Assembly (NCBI GenBank): GCA_016872755.1
Contig: VGZE01000018.1
Location: forward strand, 1 to 37,715
Source of the DNA: Planctomycetota bacterium
GTDB lineage: Bacteria > Planctomycetota > UBA1135 > GCA-002686595
DNA length: 37,715 nucleotides
Direction of reading: 5' to 3'
A model generated the notes under the pieces. The model saw only the letters and a program-made list of their open reading frames with translations. It did no database searches and was not told the origin of the DNA. A program made the position numbers and the translations under genes. Below are positions 16,568-24,893 of this stretch, piece by piece (position 1 is the stretch's first letter; each line of letters begins with the position of its first letter).

Positions 16568-17962
16568 CTACGGCAGGAATTCGATCTCGAGCGCGTTCGA
16601 CAGTCCAACCGACTGCGGGAGACTCGGGTCGAGGTAGCCGAACTGCCCGTACAGCGTGAACGGACCGCCTCCCCCGAGGATCGGCCCTTGCGTCACGCTC
16701 CCGCTCGCGCTGGTCAGGAATGGCAGCAACAGCAACGCCGATTGCAGCGGGACGACGGTCCCGCCGAACAGCGGCAGCGGATTGTTCGTGCTGCCGACGA
16801 CGAGTACGGCCGGCTGGAGCGGCGCGGCCCCCACGAGCTTCAATTGAGCCGTGCTTCCGCTCGACAGATCGCCGCCGCACATGCTCGCGTACGAGCTTCC
16901 CGGTCCGCCGTAGCCGAGGTTGGTCTGACAACTGTCCGTCCGGTGCAGCAACACGGCTCCGCTCTGGCCGGTGCTCTGATTGCTCGCCATCACCGCGACG
17001 TCACCGGCGTCGTTGATGCCGTTCCCGAAGCTGGTCCAGAGGAACCACTGGCCCTGCGAGGTATCGATTTGATTCTGCAGGTTGTAGGAACCGAAGCCCT
17101 CGAGCCTGACCCAGATCGAGCTCGCAATCTGCATCACGGTGTCGCCGGCCGCGTTCAGCTCATAGGCCGCATTGTATTTCCCGCAGCCGCTGAGGATCTG
17201 CCAACCGACTCCGTCGGTGTAGCGTGCGGCCTGCTGACTGCAACTGGTACTGGTCGCGAGCAGCGCAGCGCCGGCCACCTGCCCGGGTTCGTTGATGTCG
17301 TACGCGTAGACGCCGACATAGTTCGACGGCAGGCCGGTCGGCACGCCGAGGTTCTCAACGCTCACCGTGTCGAGGTCGAGGCGCTTCGGTGAGAACGAAC
17401 CATCGACGAGCACGCGCTGGTTGTTGATCGCCTTGGGGCCGGACACGCCCGTGGCGGACAGGTCGAGCGGCCCGCCCGGCGCGCTGAACAGCGTCGGTCG
17501 TGTGAAGAGCCCGCTCTTGCACGTGCCGACCACGTCCCCGACGTCGTTCAGGGCGCTCGCGGCTCCTTCGGTGGTTCCCGGCAACAGCGGCAGGAGCTGC
17601 ACGCTGTAGCCGCCCGCGCCGTTCGGCGTCCACAACACGGGCCTGCCTGCGATCTCCGGTGTGAAGCTCGTCCCGACCGTGCCGCAGACCGCGCCCGCGG
17701 CATTGATGTCGGCAGCAAAGCTGCTCACGTAGCCGGGCGGCAATGGCAGGTCGAGCATGCCCTGTCCGACGCCGGCGACCCAGCCACGCACGCTACCGCC
17801 GGAAATCGTGCGCCAGCCGACCGCGACGCCGGCATTGCTCAAGGAGGCAACCGTAGTCGCGGTCCCCAAGAACTGCGCGGTGTAGCTCGGCGCCTGAGCG
17901 GACACGAGGAAGCCGTGGAGAAGGAGACCGATCCCAAGAACGACGCGCGGGGAATGGAACAT
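16568..17962 (-). CDS. Exported HAF-repeat beta-propeller protein
   Basis: 464 residues from the ATG of MFHSPRVVLGIGLLLHGFLVSAQAP, a signal peptide cut near SAQA. The mature part has repeats of the HAF type, each with a small motif such as SLSNAGVAVGW, ADINAAGAVCGT, ALNDVGDVVGTC, DINEPGQVAGAAL, ELNAAGDTVMQ and GINDAGDVAVMA, alternating with LWTP/ARYTDG strands; this predicts a beta-propeller. A C-terminal module follows from about residue 355: CQTNLGYGGPGSSYASMCGG ... GPFTLYGQFGYLDPSLPQ ... SNALEIEFLP. I recognise that module as common at the ends of exported proteins in this planctomycete group. No enzymatic residues are visible. The gene converges on the haloperoxidase, 72 bp away. Confidence 0.85.
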   Translation of the reverse strand: MFHSPRVVLGIGLLLHGFLVSAQAPSYTAQFLGTATTVASLSNAGVAVGWRTISGGSVRGWVAGVGQGMLDLPLPPGYVSSFAADINAAGAVCGTVGTSFTPEIAGRPVLWTPNGAGGYSVQLLPLLPGTTEGAASALNDVGDVVGTCKSGLFTRPTLFSAPGGPLDLSATGVSGPKAINNQRVLVDGSFSPKRLDLDTVSVENLGVPTGLPSNYVGVYAYDINEPGQVAGAALLATSTSCSQQAARYTDGVGWQILSGCGKYNAAYELNAAGDTVMQIASSIWVRLEGFGSYNLQNQIDTSQGQWFLWTSFGNGINDAGDVAVMASNQSTGQSGAVLLHRTDSCQTNLGYGGPGSSYASMCGGDLSSGSTAQLKLVGAAPLQPAVLVVGSTNNPLPLFGGTVVPLQSALLLLPFLTSASGSVTQGPILGGGGPFTLYGQFGYLDPSLPQSVGLSNALEIEFLP

Positions 17963-18336
17963 GGGTGACTTGCGTGCAGATGCGGACGAGAAGCACAGGA
18001 CTGCGCACGTGAATGAGCCCGACGAAGTTCGACGGCTCACGGCATGCCTCTGCCGCCGCGGATCCCCCAGGGCGGCCCAGACTGCCGAACGAGCGTGGAA
18101 CGACTCAGGTCTATTCAGGATACATCTATCCGCTTATAGATCCAAGCCCCCCCTACCCGCGGTCCGAATCCCGGAATCCCTGGCGACCCTGATGCGGCAG
18201 TCACACCGAGAGCAGGCGCTGGTCTCGAGCCCGGCCGGAGCTTGGATCGTCCGCGCGGATCGCGCGGATTCCGCCGCTCGATCAAGGGTTTCCTAGCGCA
18301 TGCCGATGGACGGATGCGCCCCGTCCCGCACCCCCC
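17963..18336. other. Divergent intergenic region of 374 bp
   Basis: It separates the HAF protein (leftward) from the DUF4388 gene (rightward) and should hold both promoters. The only AT-rich island contains a perfect inverted repeat, ATCTAT-CCGCTT-ATAGAT (18124-18141), which includes TATA-type hexamers on both strands. A run of seven C at 18148-18154 follows. No small gene is supported. Confidence 0.5.
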
Positions 18337-19152
18337 ATGCCCACCCACGACTCCGAACTCGCGGCGCTGCTCGGTGCCTGCCGACTGCTGTTGCGCAGCA
18401 TCCTGTCACGAACGCGGACCGAGGACGATGCGGGCGGCTGGACCGTGCGCCTGCGCACGGCGAAGAAGCACGTCGACAAGGCCATCATGAGCCTCAGCCT
18501 CGACGAGGACGCGGTCAAGCAGATGCAGGATGTGCCGGCCGGCGAGGTGGACCGCATCACCGCCTCGCTGACCGCGCACCTGGTGCACGATCTGTTGGCC
18601 GAGGTGGACCGCGAGCATTCCGCCGAGGTGGACGAGCGCATGGCACCCGTCCGGGATCGCGACGGTTTCCACGGCTACAACTGGGCCATCCCGCTGCCCG
18701 AGCTGATGGGCTTCCTGCAAGTGCAGCAGAAGAGCGGCGTGCTGCGCGTCAACACCGGCGGCGAGGTCATCTCGCTCGTGTTCGACGGCGGCGACCTGAT
18801 CCACGCGAGCAGTGACAATTCCCCGCCGGGCATGCGCCTGGGCGAGTTGCTCGTCTCGCAGAGCGCGATCGACATGCTCCGTCTCGAGCACTTCCTGCTG
18901 CGCTACGGAGCCGCGCCCGGACGCCTCGGCGACGCGCTCGAGGCAGCCGGCCTGATCACGAAAGCGGCCCTGCGGCGCGCGCTCGACAGTCAGGTGGCCG
19001 GGATCTTCCAGCGCCTGTTCCACTCGCGCGATGCCTACTACGCGTTCCGCGAGGGCCACAGCGTCGCGGGTCCGCAGGTTCGGCGGAACGTGTGCCAGTT
19101 GCTGCTGGAAACGTGCCGCGTCCGCGACGAGTCGCAGCGCAAGAGCGCGTAG
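18337..19152 (+). CDS. DUF4388 (PATAN-like) domain protein
   Basis: 271 residues, soluble. The N-terminal 110 residues are helical and charged. DUF4388 occupies roughly residues 120-190: PLPELMGFLQVQQKSGVLRV, GEVISLVFDGGDLIHASSDN and GMRLGELLVSQ. The remaining part repeats the RLGDALEAAGLI theme, found in the same family. DUF4388/PATAN domains occur in bacterial regulators and signalling proteins, often fused to receiver or kinase domains; here it stands alone, so it may be an adaptor. A link to the type IV pili encoded at 31553-36661 is conceivable but unproven. It ends 22 bp from the convergent mgtC-like gene. Confidence 0.85.
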   Translation: MPTHDSELAALLGACRLLLRSILSRTRTEDDAGGWTVRLRTAKKHVDKAIMSLSLDEDAVKQMQDVPAGEVDRITASLTAHLVHDLLAEVDREHSAEVDERMAPVRDRDGFHGYNWAIPLPELMGFLQVQQKSGVLRVNTGGEVISLVFDGGDLIHASSDNSPPGMRLGELLVSQSAIDMLRLEHFLLRYGAAPGRLGDALEAAGLITKAALRRALDSQVAGIFQRLFHSRDAYYAFREGHSVAGPQVRRNVCQLLLETCRVRDESQRKSA

Positions 19153-19174
19153 CGGCGCCTGATCGCGCCCGCGC

Positions 19175-19897
19175 TCAGCTGTGGATCTGCGACCACTCGA
19201 CGCGCTGGACGCCGGGCTCGCGCGAGATCTGCTCGAGCAGTTCGGGCGCCTGCTGCGAATTGCGCAGTCGGATGTGGAAGACCAGCACGAAAGGCTGATC
19301 CGAGCCGCCGCGATGGCCCGACAGATCCTGGATGCGGATCGAGCGTTCCTTCAGGACGGCGCTGACGCGCGCCGAGACGCTCGAGAATTCGGATCCGATT
19401 CCGCTGACGCTGAGCTGCCGGTAGACGACCGGAGCGATGCGGCGCGAGAGCGGATCGAATCCGGCCAGTACGACCAGCACGATCACCGCCCCGACGCAGG
19501 CCAACGCGTACTCGCCCTGACCGACGACGATGCCCAGACCTGCCACGGTCCAGATCGTGGCGCCCGTGGTGATCCCCCTCACGATGTCTCCCGCGCGAAT
19601 GACCGTGCCGGCGCCGAGGAAGCCGATGCCGGTCACGATGCCCGCTGCCAGGCGGTTGGGGTCGACCACGATGCGGCCGCCGGTCGCCGAGGCCGACGCC
19701 AGTTCGAACGGGAGCTGGCGCGCCGCGTAGATCAGCAGCGCCGAGGCGAGGCACACGAGCGTGTGCGTGCGCAGTCCGGCGGGGCGTCCGTGGCGCTCGC
19801 GCTCGTATCCGATCGCGGAGCCGATCGCGATCGAGAGCAGGATCGGGGTAAGTTCCAGCGCTTCGAATTGCGCGCGGAGTTGCTCGAAGTCCAGCAT
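19175..19897 (-). CDS. MgtC/SapB family membrane protein
   Basis: 240 residues. Residues 1-150 form the MgtC membrane domain: ILLSIAIGSAIGYERERHGRPAGLRTHTLV is the signature with the conserved ERE-x-G/R-x-AGLRTH stretch, followed by AAGIVTGIGFLGAGTVIRAG and GITTGATIWTVAGLGIVVG. The last 80 residues are a soluble ACT-like domain (VYRQLSVSGIGSEF ... ILE-type strands ending in VQRVEWSQIH). MgtC proteins affect magnesium or low-pH adaptation and, in pathogens, intracellular survival; in free-living bacteria the function is less clear. The start ATG is the only reasonable one. It is divergent from the AlkD-like gene, with 229 bp between. Confidence 0.92.
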   Translation of the reverse strand: MLDFEQLRAQFEALELTPILLSIAIGSAIGYERERHGRPAGLRTHTLVCLASALLIYAARQLPFELASASATGGRIVVDPNRLAAGIVTGIGFLGAGTVIRAGDIVRGITTGATIWTVAGLGIVVGQGEYALACVGAVIVLVVLAGFDPLSRRIAPVVYRQLSVSGIGSEFSSVSARVSAVLKERSIRIQDLSGHRGGSDQPFVLVFHIRLRNSQQAPELLEQISREPGVQRVEWSQIHS

Positions 19898-20113
19898 GGT
19901 CAGTCAGCCTCGCCGGGATTGAGTCCGTACGGGTCGAACAGATCGACTGCCGTTGCAGCCCGCCGGTGCTGGCCGAATCCTGCTGCACCGGTGGCGGACA
20001 AGCAAGCGGATGAGTTCGGCCACCCGGTCGTGGCTCGACGGGTGCCGGTCTGGAAAGCCGCCGCGCGGCGGACGCCGGCAACACGGTCTGCTCCGGCTCC
20101 GCGAACCCGCCGG

Positions 20114-20119
20114 TAGAAT
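20114..20119 (+). promoter_or_regulatory. TAGAAT hexamer before the AlkD-like gene
   Basis: TAGAAT lies 7 nt before ATG 20127 with no Shine-Dalgarno sequence between, the geometry expected for a -10 element of a leaderless mRNA. No -35 box is apparent. Confidence 0.4.
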
Positions 20120-20126
20120 CGAGCGC

Positions 20127-20981
20127 ATGCCCACTGCACGCGGCTCGAAGTCCCCCGCCCCGAAGACCGCTCCGGCGGCGAAGGCCGCGAAACCGGCGGC
20201 CGTGAAGCCCGACTCGAAGGCGAAGTCCCCGGCGCCCGCCAAGGCGCGCATGTCGCTCGCGCAGGCGATGGCCGCACTCGAGAAGGCCGGATCCGAGCAG
20301 ACGCGCAAGACCTACCGCCGCCACGGCGCTCGCGATCCGATGTTCGGCGTCAGCTTCGCGACGCTCAAGGTCCTCGTGAAGCAGATCGGCGTCGACCACG
20401 AGCTCGCCCTCGCGCTGTGGGACACCGGCAATCACGACGCGCGCACGCTGGCGGTCAAGATCGCGGATCCCGCCAAGGTCAGGCCCGCCGAGCTGGATCG
20501 CTGGGCGCGCGTACAGCGCTCGTGGATGTGCGGCGGCTACGTCGCGATGCTCGCCGCCGAGAGCGCGCACGGTCCCGCCAAGGCGCGCGAATGGCTCGCC
20601 TCCAAGGACGATGAGTTGCGCCTGGCGGGTTGGATGCTCGCGGGTCAGCTCGCGAACGCCGACGCGGGCAAGGACGACAAGTGGTACCTCGAACTCGTCG
20701 CGCGCATCGAGAAGACGATCCACGCTGCGCCGAATGCCGAGCGCTACGCGATGAACGGCGCGCTGATCTCGATGGGCGGCCGCAGCGCCGCGCTGCGCAA
20801 GGCCGCGACGGCGGCGGCGAAGAAGATCGGCGTGGTCGAAGTGGACCACGGCGACACCTCGTGCAAGACGCCGGACGCGGGCCCGTACATCGAGAAGATG
20901 TGGGAATTCTCGGCGGCGAAGAAGTTCGATTCGCCGGCCGCGCAGGAACGCGCGCGCGAACCGATGCGCACGCGCTGCTGA
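20127..20981 (+). CDS. AlkD-like DNA alkylation repair protein with basic tail
   Basis: 284 residues. Residues 1-41 are a Lys/Ala/Pro tail (for example KTAPAAKAAKPAAVKPDSKA) like those of histone H1-type DNA-binding tails. The rest is the alpha-helical HEAT-like AlkD/AlkC domain: LEKAGSEQTRKTYRRHGARD, PMFGVSFATLKVLVKQIGVD, WDTGNHDARTLAVKIADPAK and the C-terminal CKTPDAGPYIEKMWEFSAAK. Family members are glycosylases that remove alkylated, positively charged bases, though some homologues have lost activity. The tail presumably increases DNA affinity. The start at 20127 is supported by the tail composition and the TAGAAT hexamer 7 nt upstream. Confidence 0.85.
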   Translation: MPTARGSKSPAPKTAPAAKAAKPAAVKPDSKAKSPAPAKARMSLAQAMAALEKAGSEQTRKTYRRHGARDPMFGVSFATLKVLVKQIGVDHELALALWDTGNHDARTLAVKIADPAKVRPAELDRWARVQRSWMCGGYVAMLAAESAHGPAKAREWLASKDDELRLAGWMLAGQLANADAGKDDKWYLELVARIEKTIHAAPNAERYAMNGALISMGGRSAALRKAATAAAKKIGVVEVDHGDTSCKTPDAGPYIEKMWEFSAAKKFDSPAAQERAREPMRTRC

Positions 20982-21115
20982 ACACGGAGCGGCTCGCGGC
21001 GGAGTGGCGCGTTCTAGGTGTCGGGGCCTGGCAGATTGTTGCCAAGCGCGCGGGCGCCCGCTCTCGAGTCTTCGCTGCGGCCGCCGCTCTGCAACCATGA
21101 ACCGACGGACCGTGA

Positions 21116-21121
21116 TAAGCT
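21116..21121 (+). promoter_or_regulatory. TAAGCT hexamer before the FG-GAP gene
   Basis: TAAGCT lies 9 nt before ATG 21131, and no Shine-Dalgarno sequence fits between. It supports 21131 over the later in-frame starts and suggests a leaderless mRNA. Confidence 0.33.
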
Positions 21122-21130
21122 CGAGACCGG

Positions 21131-22885
21131 ATGTTCCGCTCCATCTTGTCCGGCATGCGCGTCCGCGAACGCCATGGGAATCGGTGCGTGAAGGGTCGCC
21201 CGCTTCACGTTCGACCCTGGCGGGTGCTCGCCGCGGCGGCGTTCTTCATCGCTCCGACCTTCACCGCGAGCGCCGTCGCGCAGGACACGCTCTTCACAGT
21301 CCACGGCCAAAGAGGCGACCAGGCCGGCTGGATCGTCGATGGTGGCGCTGACGCCGACGGCGACGGCTACGCGGACTTCGTGATGGGAACGAACTGCGCC
21401 ACGCACGGTCCGCACAGCAACGGCAGCCTCTCGCTCTACTCGGGTCGCACGGGGCTCTTGATCCACCAGTGGAACGGTACGCTGGCCACGGAGTGTCTGG
21501 GCTATGCTGCGGCCTTCGCCGGCGACGTCGATGCCGATGGTTTCGCTGACGTGATCGCCGGCTCCTGCCACGATCCGACGGCCGGGCTCTTCGCGGGCAG
21601 CGCGACGGTGTACTCGGGCGCGACCGGCGGGATCCTCTACAAGAAGTACGGCAGCGGGCCGGCCCAGGACTTCGGCCTCTCGGTCTCGACCGCGCGCGAC
21701 ACGGACGACGACGGCTACTCGGACTTCGCCGTAGGCGCCCCGGGCCATCCGGCGAGCACCAGCTACGCCGGCAGCGCGCACATCTACTCCGGCGCGAGCG
21801 GAGCGGAGATCCGAACCTACACAGGCGCTTCGCCCTATGAGTTCTTCGGCTGGTACGTCAACTCAGTGGGCGACATGGACGGGGATGGGAGGCCGGAGCT
21901 GGCGGTCGGCGCGCCCTTCAAAGACGCCGGGCTGCTGGTCGATGCCGGGATGGTACGTGTCTACTCGGGCGCGAGTGGGGCTGTACTACAGGAGCACTAC
22001 GGCAGCGCCTCCGACCAGTGGCTGGGGATCAGCGTGGCCTCGGCCGGTGACGTGAACGGCGACGCGTACACCGATCTTGTCGCGGGCGCGACGCAGGGCT
22101 GGACCGGCCTGGAAGGCATCGCGCGCGTCTACTCGGGACTGTCCGCGACCGTGATCCACGAGCTCCACGGCGCTGAACCGGCCGACGGCTTCGGGATCAG
22201 CGTCGACAGCGCCAGCGACGTCGACCTGGACGGGAGGGGCGACTTCGTCGTCGGAGCCTGGAATGCCTCGGTGGCCGGACTCGGCGCAGGCAGGGTGCGC
22301 GTGTTCTCAGGAGCGAGCGGGCTCGCGCTGCTCACCTGGGACGGAGCAGCGCCGGGCGACCGCCTGGGCGCCTCGGTTGCCAGCGGCGGCGACGTGAACG
22401 ACGACGGCGCAAGCGATCTCGTGCTCGGTGCCGATCGTTCCGACGTGGGTGGTGAAGCCTCGGGCAGCGTCCGGGTGGTCTCCACCAAGCCGCTTGCGCT
22501 CACGGGCGAGCCGCACTGGCTCTCGCTCGGCTCAGGTGGACAACAGATCCTGGCGCTGAAAGCCGGCCCGACCCACGGCGGCGCGCTCCACTTCTTGCTG
22601 ATGAGCGAGGCCGGCACGCAGCCTGGAATTCCCGTCGGCAGTGTCACGCTGCCGCTCAACGCCGGGCTGATCCTGAGCTACAGCGCTTCCGCGCCGAATC
22701 AACCGCCGCTGGCGGGCTCGCTCGGGACGCTCTCGGGACTCGGCAAGGCATCGGCGACCTTCACGCTTCCCGCCGGCACCGACCCTGCGCTCGCCGGACT
22801 TGGTCTCGACCTTGCCTATTTGTTGCTCGAGGGCGGCACGATCACGCTCGCGAGCAATCCGGTGCCGCTCGCGCTGCTGCCCTGA
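21131..22885 (+). CDS. Exported FG-GAP protein, seven repeats
   Basis: 584 residues. A signal sequence (RVLAAAAFFIAPTFTASAVA, cut before QDTLF) follows a long basic n-region; later starts at 21155 or 21188 are possible. Seven FG-GAP repeats carry calcium loops: DADGDGYADFVMG, DVDADGFADVIAG, DTDDDGYSDFAVG, DMDGDGRPELAVG, DVNGDAYTDLVAG, DVDLDGRGDFVVG and DVNDDGASDLVLG. Seven blades make the integrin-alpha type propeller. The final 125 residues (from GEPHWLSLGSGGQQILALKA to NPVPLALLP) are a separate beta-rich module of the kind found at the end of many exported proteins in this group. It is probably an extracellular, calcium-stabilised binding protein; the ligand is unknown. Confidence 0.88.
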   Translation: MFRSILSGMRVRERHGNRCVKGRPLHVRPWRVLAAAAFFIAPTFTASAVAQDTLFTVHGQRGDQAGWIVDGGADADGDGYADFVMGTNCATHGPHSNGSLSLYSGRTGLLIHQWNGTLATECLGYAAAFAGDVDADGFADVIAGSCHDPTAGLFAGSATVYSGATGGILYKKYGSGPAQDFGLSVSTARDTDDDGYSDFAVGAPGHPASTSYAGSAHIYSGASGAEIRTYTGASPYEFFGWYVNSVGDMDGDGRPELAVGAPFKDAGLLVDAGMVRVYSGASGAVLQEHYGSASDQWLGISVASAGDVNGDAYTDLVAGATQGWTGLEGIARVYSGLSATVIHELHGAEPADGFGISVDSASDVDLDGRGDFVVGAWNASVAGLGAGRVRVFSGASGLALLTWDGAAPGDRLGASVASGGDVNDDGASDLVLGADRSDVGGEASGSVRVVSTKPLALTGEPHWLSLGSGGQQILALKAGPTHGGALHFLLMSEAGTQPGIPVGSVTLPLNAGLILSYSASAPNQPPLAGSLGTLSGLGKASATFTLPAGTDPALAGLGLDLAYLLLEGGTITLASNPVPLALLP

Positions 22886-22889
22886 CATG

Positions 22890-22920
22890 GAGACCCACGG
22901 GGCAAGCCCCTGTCCGTCTC
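22890..22920. terminator. Hairpin terminator between convergent genes
   Basis: GAGAC (22890-22894) pairs with GTCTC (22916-22920), and the inner GGGGC-AA-GCCCC (22899-22910) forms a tight stem. On the plus strand it is followed by a pyrimidine-rich TTCCCTTCTT. It lies just after the FG-GAP stop and could serve both convergent genes. Confidence 0.55.
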
Positions 22921-23062
22921 TTCCCTTCTTGTGTACTTCCTCCGCCGGTGATGAACGGTGGTGAGTAAGTACGGAGACAGCCGCGAGGCGCGCGCGACGG
23001 CGAAGCAGTTCGCGCAACCGGCGGCGCAGGAGCGCGAGCCCGCGACGAATCGATCCCGCGCC

Positions 23063-23824
23063 TCAGCGCCCGATCGCCAGCCGTCGCGCCAGCACCTCGT
23101 GCAGCACGCCGGTGCGCTGGATCTTCTCCTGCGTCACGCGAAAGTCGTACGCCACGCGGTGCCAGGTGACCTTCTCATCCTCCAACACCGCGTAGCAGGC
23201 CCGATTGTCCCCGTCGCGCGGCTGCCCGGTCGAGCCGACGTTGATGATGTAGCGGCGGTTGGGCGCGAGGTCGTAGCTCTTCTCCGCCGCCCCCTCCAGT
23301 CCGTGGAAGCGCAGTTCGTCGTCGAACAGGCCCGGGTGATGCGTGTGCCCGGCCACGGCGACCCCGTCGAACTGGGCGAAGATCTGGCGCAGCTTGTCGG
23401 GATTGAGCAGGCCGTCGGTGGCGAGCACGTACTCGCGGATCGGATCGCGCGGTGAGCCGTGGACGAACAGGAAGCGCCCCTCGACGACGCGGTCGGGCAG
23501 CGACCTCAACCACTTCCAGCGCGCCTTCTTCTCGGTCGAGCTGTACCAGGCCGGCTCCATCAAGCGCTTGGTGAAGTCGATGGCGGTGCGCGCGTAGGAA
23601 TTGAAATCGTAGGCGTCGCGGAACAGCGCCTCGTCGTGGTTACCCATCAGGCACCAGCGCGCATGACCGCGCACGAGGTCGACGCAGTACTCCGGATCGG
23701 GGCCGTAGCCGATCACGTCGCCGAGGCAGACGAGGTCCTCGATCCCCTGCGCGCGGATGTGCGCGAAGACCGCTTCCAGCGCCTCGCGATTGGAATGCAG
23801 GTCCGAGATGATCGCGACTTTCAA
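23063..23824 (-). CDS. Calcineurin-like metallophosphoesterase
   Basis: 253 residues. All metal-binding motifs of this superfamily are intact: ISDLHSN (Asp8, His10), CLGDVIGYGPDP (Asp36), MGNHDE (Asn62, His63), FVHGSPRD and AGHTHHPG. The fold is that of small YfcE/MJ0936-type phosphodiesterases, acting on an unknown phosphodiester or dinucleotide. The start is a TTG that overlaps the stop of the DHH gene by 4 bp (TTGA), implying translational coupling. Pairing with a nanoRNase/pAp-phosphatase homologue hints at a shared role in nucleotide turnover; that is an inference from order alone. Confidence 0.92.
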   Translation of the reverse strand: MKVAIISDLHSNREALEAVFAHIRAQGIEDLVCLGDVIGYGPDPEYCVDLVRGHARWCLMGNHDEALFRDAYDFNSYARTAIDFTKRLMEPAWYSSTEKKARWKWLRSLPDRVVEGRFLFVHGSPRDPIREYVLATDGLLNPDKLRQIFAQFDGVAVAGHTHHPGLFDDELRFHGLEGAAEKSYDLAPNRRYIINVGSTGQPRDGDNRACYAVLEDEKVTWHRVAYDFRVTQEKIQRTGVLHEVLARRLAIGR

Positions 23825-24840
23825 GCACGCCCCCCGGACGCGGCTGGCGTGCTGAACCCCTCCAGGGCGGCGGCCACGACGCGCTCGCGGACCTCCGACA
23901 GGCTGCCCTGGATGGTCGCTCCGGCTGCCTTGCGGTGGCCGCCCCCTCCGAAGCGACCGGCGAGGCGCTGCACGTCATAGTCGGTCTTGCTGCGTGCCGA
24001 CAGCTTGCAGGTGCCCGCCTGGGCCTCGCGCAGGAACAGCACGACCTCGACCGCCTCGACCGAGCGCAGGATGTCGAGCAGGAGGTCGCTGTCGACCAGC
24101 TCGCTCTCGCCGGGAGCCGCTCGCGGCAGGTCGATCACCGCGAGCCTGCGCTCGGCGTGGTAGCGCAGGCGCGAGAGGCCGCGCGCGAGCGCGAGCGGGA
24201 GCTCGGCGCTCTGGCGCTGGTAGATCGAGCCGTAGATGCGCGCCGGCTCCAGGCCCAGTTCGAGCAACTCGGCGGCGGTTGCGAGCGTCTCCGCATCCGT
24301 GTTCGAGTACTTGAACCAGCCGGTATCGGTCACCAGCGAGGTGAACACGCCGAGCGCGCTCGCGCGGTCGAGCTCGACGCCGAGCGCGCGCGCGATGCGG
24401 CGCACCAGCAGCCCGCTCGCCGCGCAATCCACGTCCACGAAAGCCTCGTCCCACCATGGCGGTCCGACATGCACGTGGTGGTCGATCACCATCTTGCGCG
24501 AGTTCGCCGCGCGCAGCACCGGCTCCAGCGGGCCGCAGCGCGACAGCTCGGAGATGTCGAGCAGCACGGTCCAGTCGTGCTCGGGCAGCGCGCCGCCGTC
24601 GAAGGTGCGGAAGCGGAACTCGCGCGTCAGGTAGTCGAACTGCGGCTCCGGCGGATCGGGGTTGTAGATCCAGACCTGCTTGCCGAGCGCTGCGAGCGTG
24701 CCGGCCAGCGCGGCCTGGGCGCCGATGCAATCGCCATCGGGCTTGACGTGACCGGCCAGGACGAAGCGCTGCCCGGCGCGCAGCGCCTCCACGGCTCGCC
24801 GCTGCGAAGCATCCAATTCAGGGCGGACGGGAGACGGCAT
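23821..24840 (-). CDS. DHH/DHHA1 phosphoesterase, NrnA-like
   Basis: 339 residues. DHH motifs are clear: GHVKPDGDCIGAQ (His31, Asp35, Asp37), VLLDISELSRCG, VIDHHVHVG (Asp120-His121-His122) and TDTGWFKYSNTD. The C-terminal DHHA1 domain has RFGGGGHRKAAGATI. NrnA proteins degrade 2-5 nt oligoribonucleotides and dephosphorylate pAp with Mn2+; length and motif order agree with that subfamily rather than RecJ. The ATG at 24840 follows the typical N terminus, and TAGACT (24860-24865, minus strand) is a possible -10. It comes 53 bp after the amidohydrolase gene and overlaps the metallophosphoesterase downstream. Confidence 0.93.
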   Translation of the reverse strand: MPSPVRPELDASQRRAVEALRAGQRFVLAGHVKPDGDCIGAQAALAGTLAALGKQVWIYNPDPPEPQFDYLTREFRFRTFDGGALPEHDWTVLLDISELSRCGPLEPVLRAANSRKMVIDHHVHVGPPWWDEAFVDVDCAASGLLVRRIARALGVELDRASALGVFTSLVTDTGWFKYSNTDAETLATAAELLELGLEPARIYGSIYQRQSAELPLALARGLSRLRYHAERRLAVIDLPRAAPGESELVDSDLLLDILRSVEAVEVVLFLREAQAGTCKLSARSKTDYDVQRLAGRFGGGGHRKAAGATIQGSLSEVRERVVAAALEGFSTPAASGGRA

Positions 24841-24859
24841 TGTGATGGGAATCCGCCGG

Positions 24860-24865
24860 AGTCTA
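24860..24865 (-). promoter_or_regulatory. TAGACT hexamer before the DHH gene
   Basis: Read on the minus strand, TAGACT is 19 nt before the ATG at 24840, in the 53-bp gap after the amidohydrolase. It may allow separate expression of the DHH/metallophosphoesterase pair. Confidence 0.3.
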
Positions 24866-24893
24866 AGCCTTTTTCGGGCCCGGCTGCAGCGGG

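Noticed and set aside
19038-21098. Leftward open frame of 686 codons over mgtC-like and AlkD-like genes
   Set aside because: Noise-like composition; overlaps two well-supported genes in other frames.
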